Origin: an uncultured Clostridia bacterium
GTDB taxonomy: Bacteria; Bacillota; Clostridia; Christensenellales; Borkfalkiaceae
Assembly (NCBI GenBank): GCA_946624395.1
Contig: CAMORY010000126.1
Coordinates: 1 to 5,361, forward strand
Direction of reading: 5' to 3'
DNA: 5,361 nt
Part shown: piece after piece, positions 1 to 5,361 of the stretch
Numbering within the stretch: the stretch's first letter is position 1
Layout: the number at the start of each line of letters is the position of its first letter
Translations under genes and position numbers: made by a program
The notes under the pieces: model-generated
The model's input: the letters and a program-made list of their open reading frames with translations, nothing else
Told to the model about the DNA's origin: nothing
Databases searched by the model: none

Positions 1-1554
1 GTTTTACTTAAGGATGATAAAACTTATCCGTATATAAAAATCGACTTAAAAAGCGTTTTCCCGACCTTTACTATAACGCGTAGGATAAAGCGCGACGGGG
101 CAAAGTATTTCGGGCCGTTTATGGGCGGCATTAACGTGCACGAAACGCTGGAACTAGTAAATCTTTTATACGATTTGCGCCCGTGCGACAAGGTTTTATC
201 GACGACAAAACCTATTAAACCCTGCCTTAACTATCACATTAAAAAATGCACCGCGCCGTGCGCTTTTTACGAAGACGAAAAGGCTTACGGCGAACGGGTA
301 AAAGCCGCGGTTGCGTTTATGTCGGGCGATACGGGGGACGCGGAAAAGGTTTTAAAAGAAAAAATGCTTGCGGCGGCAAACGCCGAACAGTTTGAACTTG
401 CGCTTCGGTACAAACAGGGGCTTAATTCGCTGGATAAAATAAAGTTGCGCCGCATAACGTCTTTAAACAAATTCTTAAGCGCGGATATAATAGCCTACCG
501 CACGGACGGGATATATTCGGCAATAAATCTTTTAATAGTGCGCGGGGGGCGGATGCTTGGCAGTCGTAATTTTTCGTTTGAGAGTGCGGCGTTTTCCGCA
601 GGAGAAGCGTTGTCGGAGTTTATTTTGCGCTACTACAAAAAAGGCGAAGAAATACCCGATGAAATAATAACCGCGGAAGAGATAGACGAAGACGCGTTGA
701 TTAGCGAATACTTTAAAAAAGAGTTTAATAAGTCGGTGCATATAATCTGCGCAAAGCAAGGCGTAAGACGTCAGCTTGCGGATATGGCGGCGGTAAACGC
801 CGAAGAGCACCTATCCGTTGCCGTCGACAGAATAAAGCACAAAGACGATATGACGGTAAAGGCGTGTGAAGCGTTAAAGGAAAAGTTAAACCTTTCCAGA
901 TACCCCAAGCGTATGGAGTGCTACGATATTTCGCACATTTCCGGCACGGACAGGGTTGGTAGTATGGTGGTCTTTATCGACGGCGAACCTGCGCGGGACG
1001 AGTATCGCAGATTTAAAATCAAGACTTTTGAAGGGAACGACGACTTTAAAAGTTTGCAGGAAGTTTTAACTCGCCGTATAGAGCGGCTTAAAACCGACCC
1101 CGAAAAATTCCCAAAGCCCGATTTAATAATAATCGACGGCGGCAAGGGGCAACTGTCAAGCGTAAAAGAGATTTTTGAAGGTCAAGGCGTATCGGATATA
1201 GATTTAATATCGCTTGCTAAACGTGAAGAAGAGATTTTTTTACCCGAAAAATCAGAACCTATCGTACTTTCGCACCGCGATTACTGCTTAAAAATGCTAC
1301 AGCGTATCCGCGACGAAGCGCACCGCTTTGCAATAACCTTTCACCGAACTTTACGCGGCAAGCGGTCTTTGTCTTCGGTACTTGACGGAGTAAAGGGCTT
1401 GGGCAAGGTAAAAGCGGCGGCGCTTATGGAAAAATTTCGCGACCTTTCGGGGATAATTAAAGCCACCAAAGAAGAGATGATGCAAGTTGACGGTATAGGT
1501 GAAAATATCGCCGACGAGATTATAAAAAAACTTACGGAAGAAGGACTTAAATGA
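1..1554 (+). CDS. uvrC: UvrABC system protein C, excinuclease subunit (5' partial)
   Basis: UvrC makes the two incisions flanking a DNA lesion in nucleotide excision repair, after UvrA and UvrB have loaded. The frame is open from base 1, so the ATG at 121 is internal (it lies in YFGPFMGG). The visible 517 residues begin at VLLKDDKTYPYI, which in E. coli UvrC (about 610 aa) follows the GIY-YIG nuclease domain; roughly 90-95 residues therefore lie outside the window. Numbered from base 1, Cys62, 75, 83 and 87 match the four-cysteine Fe-S ligand set known in E. coli UvrC. A UVR (UvrB-contact) motif lies at about 113-147. The RNase H-like endonuclease carries Asp309 (MECYDISH), Asp347/348, Asp379 (IIIDGGKGQ) and His441 (RDEAH). 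Tandem helix-hairpin-helix motifs sit at about 463-471 and 496-504, followed by a normal C-terminus. The gene is cut only by the window edge and shows no frameshift. It overlaps the next gene by 4 bases. Identification is very secure. Confidence 0.97.
   Translation, partial: VLLKDDKTYPYIKIDLKSVFPTFTITRRIKRDGAKYFGPFMGGINVHETLELVNLLYDLRPCDKVLSTTKPIKPCLNYHIKKCTAPCAFYEDEKAYGERVKAAVAFMSGDTGDAEKVLKEKMLAAANAEQFELALRYKQGLNSLDKIKLRRITSLNKFLSADIIAYRTDGIYSAINLLIVRGGRMLGSRNFSFESAAFSAGEALSEFILRYYKKGEEIPDEIITAEEIDEDALISEYFKKEFNKSVHIICAKQGVRRQLADMAAVNAEEHLSVAVDRIKHKDDMTVKACEALKEKLNLSRYPKRMECYDISHISGTDRVGSMVVFIDGEPARDEYRRFKIKTFEGNDDFKSLQEVLTRRIERLKTDPEKFPKPDLIIIDGGKGQLSSVKEIFEGQGVSDIDLISLAKREEEIFLPEKSEPIVLSHRDYCLKMLQRIRDEAHRFAITFHRTLRGKRSLSSVLDGVKGLGKVKAAALMEKFRDLSGIIKATKEEMMQVDGIGENIADEIIKKLTEEGLK
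1536..1545 (+). promoter_or_regulatory. Ribosome binding site of the HAD gene, inside the uvrC 3' end
   Basis: The purine-rich stretch GGAAGAAGGA lies within the last uvrC codons. Its AAGGA core ends 5 bases before the ATG at 1551. It supports that start and an independent or coupled initiation on the uvrC transcript. Confidence 0.7.
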
Positions 1555-2351
1555 AATACAAATTATTCGTAGCGGATTACGACGGCACTTTGGGCGGTTT
1601 CGAAGGTATAAACGAAGAAACGGTCAAAGCGATAAGAGAATACGAAAGTCGGGGCGGCAAGTTCGTCGTCTGTACGGGCAGGATGTTTAAAAACGTCCGC
1701 GCCATATGCGAGCATTACGGAATTGCGGACGTGGTCGTTTCTTATCAGGGTGCGCGCATTAACGACAGAAAAAGCGGTAATACTATATTTGCGGGGAAAA
1801 TTCCGCAACCGCTTGCCGTGGAAGTTCTTAATTCGCTTAAAGGCGTACCCGTAAAGCCCGCCGTGCTTTCAGACACAGCGCTTTACTATTCGGAAAATTC
1901 CGAGTATATCGAAATGTATAAAAAAGCGAACATAGTGGAACTTGTATGCGTAAAAGACCTTGCGGCGGCGGTTGCCGCAGGTCAGTTCGACGCACTTAAG
2001 ATAAACGTTATTTGCGAAGGTATAACTGTTAAAGAGTTTATGGAAAAATACGGCGTCGGATACGGTGATAAACTGATAGTCAACAGCGGAAGTCCGCACC
2101 TTGCGGAATTTGTAAACCCCGCTTGTAGTAAGGGCGCTTCGGTGCGCTTGCTTGCCGGCTATTACGGTGTCGGCTACGACGAGATTATCGCCGTGGGGGA
2201 TTCCACAAACGATATGGAACTAATCGGCGGCGAGTGGCACGGCGTTGCGGTGGGCGATGGGGCGGAAGAACTTAAAAAAATCGCCGACGAAATAACCGTG
2301 CAGTATAAAGACCAGCCCGTAAAAGTACTTTTGGAAAAATACTGTCTTTAA
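1551..2351 (+). CDS. Cof-type HAD-IIB family hydrolase (probable phosphatase, substrate unknown)
   Basis: A 266-residue cytosolic haloacid dehalogenase-superfamily protein, normal length for the Cof/YwtE-like subfamily. Members are Mg-dependent phosphatases acting on sugar phosphates, FMN, PLP or similar small molecules, and sequence alone does not give the substrate. Motif I is DYDGTL with the nucleophile Asp9 and acid/base Asp11. Motif II is the Thr42 of CTGR. Motif III is Lys194 in the CSKGASV segment, preceded by the NSGSPHLAEFVNP stretch typical of Cof proteins. Motif IV is GDSTNDMELI with Asp217 and Asp221. The roughly 110 residues between motifs II and III form the alpha/beta C2 cap that sets specificity. 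There is no signal peptide or membrane segment. The ATG overlaps the uvrC stop (ATGA) and has a good Shine-Dalgarno site, so translation is probably coupled to uvrC. All catalytic residues are present, so it should be active. Family call is secure; the role in the operon is unknown. Confidence 0.93.
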   Translation: MKYKLFVADYDGTLGGFEGINEETVKAIREYESRGGKFVVCTGRMFKNVRAICEHYGIADVVVSYQGARINDRKSGNTIFAGKIPQPLAVEVLNSLKGVPVKPAVLSDTALYYSENSEYIEMYKKANIVELVCVKDLAAAVAAGQFDALKINVICEGITVKEFMEKYGVGYGDKLIVNSGSPHLAEFVNPACSKGASVRLLAGYYGVGYDEIIAVGDSTNDMELIGGEWHGVAVGDGAEELKKIADEITVQYKDQPVKVLLEKYCL

Positions 2352-2382
2352 TTTTAGACGAAATATATACATAGGTTAAAAT
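2352..2382 (+). promoter_or_regulatory. Short AT-rich spacer with the lon ribosome binding site
   Basis: This 31-base spacer is the only real intergenic gap in the window. It contains AGGT at 2373-2376, 6 bases before the lon ATG, a weak but well-spaced Shine-Dalgarno match. TATATA at 2364-2369 looks like a -10 element, but no matching -35 sits upstream and transcription from there would start too close to the ATG to keep the ribosome site. I see no CIRCE or convincing CtsR site and no terminator hairpin, so read-through from the HAD gene is the simplest view. Confidence 0.5.
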
Positions 2383-4776
2383 ATGGAAGAGAAAAACGAT
2401 AAGATAATTTCGGACAAGCTGTCCGAAGAAGTAAAGGCGCAGGAAAAAGAGACAAAAGTGCTGCCCGTGATAGCACTTCGCGGGAAAGTGCTTTTTCCAA
2501 ACACGTTTTTGAATTTTGACGCAGGGCGTCCCATCTCGGTGGCGGCGGTAGAAGCCGCGCCGACTTACGGCAACCTGTTGTTTATAGCCACGCAGAAAAA
2601 CGCGTTTATAGACGCGCCGAATAAAGGCGACATTTTTAACGTCGGCGTTATCGCGCGCATAAAACAGGTGGCAAGTATCAACGGTTCTGCGGTTAAAGTC
2701 GCCGTGGAAGCGCTGTCGCGCGCAAAAATCGTAAAATTCGTGCCCGCCAAGGGCTACTTTGCGGCGGAGATAAAAGAAGCGCCGTATATCGAAGGCACGG
2801 ACGCGATTTTGACCGAAGCCTATTTCCGCGTCGCGCGGGACGCGTTTTCGGAATTCGTGCTTATTGATAAGCGTATTCAGAAAGACGCCGTTGCAACCAT
2901 AATGAGTATAAATATTCCCGACAGGTTTATAGACAGCGCGCTGTCTATCGCGCCCATAAAGGAAGAATATACCCGCAATATCCTTGCCGAAGACTATACC
3001 GTGGAAAGGCTTAAACTGTTCAGCGACACTATGCGCAGAGAAACGGAGATATCTAAACTTGAAAAGAAAATCACGTCTTCGGTGCGTTCGAGTATAGACA
3101 AAAGCCAGAAAGAGTTTTATCTTCGCGAACAGATGAAAGCGATTCGCGACGAACTCGGCGACGGCGAAGACGATAGAGCGGGGTTAGAACGCAGAATAAA
3201 AGAAGCGAATTTGCCGCAGGAAATAGCGGATAAGGCATTAAAAGAACTTGCACGGCTTGATAAAATCAACCCGTCTTCGCCCGACTATTCGGTAATCCTT
3301 AACTATCTCGACTGGATTTTGGACTTGCCGTTTAATAAAAGCACGGTAGACCGCGACGACATAGCGGAAGCAAAGAAGATTTTGGATGCCGACCATTTCG
3401 GGCTGGAAAAGGTAAAGGAAAGAATAACCGAATATATCGCCGTGCTGCACCTAACGAAGCAGTTAAAAGGACCTATCCTGTGTTTCGTAGGTCCGCCCGG
3501 GGTGGGTAAAACTTCGGTCGCAACGTCGATTGCCCGCGCGCTTAACCGCAAATTCGTGCGTATGAGTTTGGGCGGCGTTAAGGACGAGGCGGAAATCCGC
3601 GGGCATAGAAAAACTTACGTTGGCGCAATGCCGGGGCGCATTATCTACGGGCTTAAAACCGCGGGAGTTAATAACCCCGTGTTCCTTTTGGACGAAATAG
3701 ACAAACTCTCGTCCGATATTCACGGCGACCCCGCAAGCGCGCTTTTGGAAGTCCTTGACCCCGAACAGAATTCCACTTTCCGCGACAGGTTTTTGGAAGT
3801 GCCGTTCGATTTATCCAAGGTAATGTTTATAACTACGGCAAACACGGTGGACACTATTCCGTACCCGCTACTTGACCGCATGGAGATAATCGAACTCACG
3901 GGCTATACGCAGGAAGAAAAGCAGGAGATAGCAAAGCAGTACCTTATCCCCAAACAGATAAAAAACAACGGGCTTACAGATAAAAAAGTGGAGTTTACGG
4001 ACGGCGCGGTGAAAGAGATTGTCGAAGGCTACACTATGGAAGCGGGCGTCCGCAATTTGGAACGGAACTTAAGCAGCGTTATCCGTAAAGTGGCGGCGCT
4101 TGTAGCCGAACACCCGCGCTTAAAGAAGCAGATAATAACCGAAGAAACGGTTAAAAACTATTTGGGCGCGAGAAAGTTTATTAAAGGCGAAACGCTTGAC
4201 CGCAACGAAGTGGGCGCGTGCACGGGGCTTGCTTGGACTAGCGTCGGCGGCGTGATTTTGACGATAGAAGTAAGTTTATTACCTGGCAAGGGCGAAATCC
4301 TTTTGACGGGTAAACTCGGCGACGTTATGAAGGAAAGTGCCCGCGCCGCGATAAGTTATATTCACGCTAATGCCGAAAAGTACGGCATAGCGGAAGAAAA
4401 GTTTACGACGCGCGATATCCATATCCACGTTCCCGAAGGCGCAACGCCTAAAGACGGTCCGTCCGCGGGTATAACTATGGCGACGGCGATACTCTCTGCG
4501 TTTACCGATAAGGCGGTTAAAAAAGAAGTCGCTATGACGGGCGAAATAACGCTGCGCGGAAAGGTTCTGCCTATCGGCGGGCTTAAAGAAAAATCGCTTG
4601 CGGCGTATAGGGCTGGCATAAAGACGGTAATTATCCCCAAAGGCAACTTAAAAGACCTTGAAGATTTACCGAAAATCGTTAAAAAAGAGATAAAATTTAT
4701 CACGGCGGATACCGTCGATACCGTATTTAAAAACGCCATAGATTTCGGCGTTAAAAGCGGTAAAAAGGGTAAATAA
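2383..4776 (+). CDS. lon: ATP-dependent Lon protease (LonA type)
   Basis: Lon is a cytosolic homo-hexameric AAA+ serine protease that unfolds and degrades damaged proteins and selected regulators. The 797 residues are close to the usual 770-810. After a charged leader of about 25 residues, the LAN substrate-binding domain runs from about 26 to 215 (VLPVIALRGKVLFPN at its start), then a helical/coiled-coil linker to about 310. The AAA+ module has Walker A GPPGVGKT at 370-377 (Lys376), Walker B FLLDEID at 434-440 (Asp437, Glu438), sensor 1 Asn487, a likely arginine finger at Arg499 (LLDRM) and sensor 2 Arg557 (GVRNLER). The C-terminal protease domain has the catalytic Ser694 in PKDGPSAG and Lys737 in GGLKEK, 43 residues apart as in E. 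coli Lon. The absence of membrane segments, with the full LAN domain, marks LonA rather than LonB. The next Met after Met1 is residue 173, inside LAN, so 2383 is the best start. The gene overlaps engB by one base, as expected for the lonA-ysxC pairing of Firmicutes. Nothing is missing. Confidence 0.98.
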   Translation: MEEKNDKIISDKLSEEVKAQEKETKVLPVIALRGKVLFPNTFLNFDAGRPISVAAVEAAPTYGNLLFIATQKNAFIDAPNKGDIFNVGVIARIKQVASINGSAVKVAVEALSRAKIVKFVPAKGYFAAEIKEAPYIEGTDAILTEAYFRVARDAFSEFVLIDKRIQKDAVATIMSINIPDRFIDSALSIAPIKEEYTRNILAEDYTVERLKLFSDTMRRETEISKLEKKITSSVRSSIDKSQKEFYLREQMKAIRDELGDGEDDRAGLERRIKEANLPQEIADKALKELARLDKINPSSPDYSVILNYLDWILDLPFNKSTVDRDDIAEAKKILDADHFGLEKVKERITEYIAVLHLTKQLKGPILCFVGPPGVGKTSVATSIARALNRKFVRMSLGGVKDEAEIRGHRKTYVGAMPGRIIYGLKTAGVNNPVFLLDEIDKLSSDIHGDPASALLEVLDPEQNSTFRDRFLEVPFDLSKVMFITTANTVDTIPYPLLDRMEIIELTGYTQEEKQEIAKQYLIPKQIKNNGLTDKKVEFTDGAVKEIVEGYTMEAGVRNLERNLSSVIRKVAALVAEHPRLKKQIITEETVKNYLGARKFIKGETLDRNEVGACTGLAWTSVGGVILTIEVSLLPGKGEILLTGKLGDVMKESARAAISYIHANAEKYGIAEEKFTTRDIHIHVPEGATPKDGPSAGITMATAILSAFTDKAVKKEVAMTGEITLRGKVLPIGGLKEKSLAAYRAGIKTVIIPKGNLKDLEDLPKIVKKEIKFITADTVDTVFKNAIDFGVKSGKKGK
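4762..4769 (+). promoter_or_regulatory. Ribosome binding site of engB, inside the lon 3' end
   Basis: AAAAAGGG within the final lon codons ends 6 bases before the engB ATG at 4776. With the TAATG stop/start overlap it fixes the engB start and points to re-initiation by ribosomes finishing lon. Confidence 0.7.
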
Positions 4777-5354
4777 TGGAAAATTTTACGGCTAAATTTA
4801 TAACTTCCGTGGCTACGGGCGGGGCGTTTTATTCGGACGGTAGACCGATTATTGCCGTAAGCGGCAAATCGAACGTCGGTAAAAGTTCGTTAATAAATAT
4901 GCTTGCAGCAAATAAAAAACTCGCTAAAACTTCGGCTGACCCCGGAAGAACGCGGCTTGTCAATTATTTTGATTTCGGCGCGTTCGTTTTAGCGGATTTA
5001 CCGGGGTACGGCTTTGCAAAGGTGTCGAAGCAAGAAAAAGCAAAATGGGCAAGGCTTTTAGAAGAGTTTTTTGCGACGCAGAATATAACGCTTTTACTTT
5101 CTCTTGTCGATATTCGGCACGAACCAACTTCGGATGATAAGCAAATGATAGATTACTTGTATCATTACGCTATTCCGTTTGTGGCTGTGGCAACCAAAGC
5201 CGACAAACTGCCGAAGACGCGGGTAAAACCGCAACTGATGAGTATTGCGGCAAGCGTAATGGTCGGACTAGATAAGACGATCTGTTCTACTGCGGAAAAG
5301 GGCGTAGGCAAAAAAGAAATTTTCGCGGCGATAGAAACGGCGATAAAAAAGTAA
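4776..5354 (+). CDS. engB: Ribosome biogenesis GTP-binding protein EngB/YsxC/YihA
   Basis: EngB is an essential TRAFAC-class GTPase that acts in late assembly of the 50S ribosomal subunit in the cytoplasm. The 192 residues match the family's usual 190-210. The short N-terminal strand (AKFITSVA) precedes the G domain. G1 is GKSNVGKSS at 30-38, G2 is Thr59 in DPGRTR, G3 is DLPGYG at 74-79 followed by the family-typical FAKVSK, G4 is TKADK at 140-144 and G5 is STAEKG at 171-176. The signature LVDIRHEPTSDDKQM at about 110-124 is diagnostic for EngB against Era or EngA. Position directly after lon with a one-base overlap matches B. subtilis lonA-ysxC. Minor differences are GKSN where GRSN is usual and Asp55 at the often Thr or Lys position before PGRT; neither removes a known catalytic residue. 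The stop is 7 bases from the window end, so any terminator lies outside. Confidence 0.97.
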   Translation: MENFTAKFITSVATGGAFYSDGRPIIAVSGKSNVGKSSLINMLAANKKLAKTSADPGRTRLVNYFDFGAFVLADLPGYGFAKVSKQEKAKWARLLEEFFATQNITLLLSLVDIRHEPTSDDKQMIDYLYHYAIPFVAVATKADKLPKTRVKPQLMSIAASVMVGLDKTICSTAEKGVGKKEIFAAIETAIKK

Positions 5355-5361
5355 ATTAAAA

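Noticed and set aside
121..1554. uvrC starting at the ATG at 121.
   Set aside because: The frame is open and encodes conserved UvrC sequence (YPYIKIDLK through KYFGPF) from base 1, so the true start is upstream of the window.
1..1554. uvrC as a truncated pseudogene lacking the GIY-YIG domain.
   Set aside because: The missing part corresponds exactly to what would lie beyond the left edge, and the remaining frame is intact with all catalytic residues.
2355..2380. CtsR-like heat-shock operator before lon, because GGTTAAA (2374-2380) is one base from the CtsR half-site GGTCAAA.
   Set aside because: The second half-site at the required 10-base spacing reads TATATAC and does not match; no CIRCE element is present either.
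2351..2382. Inverted repeat ATTTTA / TAAAAT (2351-2356 and 2377-2382) flanking the HAD-lon spacer, as an operator or hairpin over the lon start.
   Set aside because: It is only 6 A/T pairs around a 20-base loop, would be unstable as RNA, and is expected by chance in AT-rich spacers.
4362..4739. A 125-codon open frame on the minus strand opposite the Lon protease domain.
   Set aside because: It lies wholly antisense to the conserved Ser/Lys protease domain, resembles no family I know, and is explained by codon bias on the coding strand. The other minus-strand frames are rejected for the same reason.
5338..5361. A terminator after engB, from the A-rich tail.
   Set aside because: There is no GC-rich hairpin or following T-tract on the coding strand in the visible bases, and only 7 bases follow the stop codon.

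Overview
This window is a compact block of four same-strand (+) bacterial housekeeping genes with almost no non-coding DNA. In order they are uvrC (5' end cut off by the window edge), a Cof-type HAD-family hydrolase, lon, and engB/ysxC (yihA). The host is most likely a Firmicutes/Clostridia-type bacterium. Evidence for this is the direct lon-engB adjacency, which is the lonA-ysxC arrangement of Bacillus subtilis, together with a UvrC C-terminal region that reads like the Gram-positive form and AAGG-type Shine-Dalgarno sites. Base composition looks intermediate by eye. Codon use mixes GCG/CGC with a striking amount of ATA for Ile, which suggests a less-studied lineage, perhaps an uncultured gut clostridial group. 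That placement is an inference and cannot be made precise from this window.

Layout: 1-1554 is the last 517 codons of uvrC, starting just after the expected GIY-YIG domain. The HAD gene (1551-2351) overlaps the uvrC stop codon by ATGA. A 31-base spacer (2352-2382) separates it from lon (2383-4776). The lon stop overlaps the engB start by one base (TAATG), and engB (4776-5354) runs nearly to the right edge. The gaps and overlaps fit one polycistronic unit with translational coupling at two of the three junctions. I found no convincing promoter, operator or terminator, no RNA gene, no repeat array and no mobile element.

Functionally the genes cover nucleotide excision repair (UvrC), phosphate-ester hydrolysis with unknown substrate (HAD), ATP-dependent protein quality control (Lon) and large ribosomal subunit assembly (EngB). 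All catalytic motifs that can be checked are intact. I see no sign of a new system. The points worth a second look are modest: the HAD gene placed between uvrC and lon, the two overlapping junctions, a charged N-terminal extension on Lon, small departures from the usual EngB G motifs, and the ATA-rich Ile codon use.
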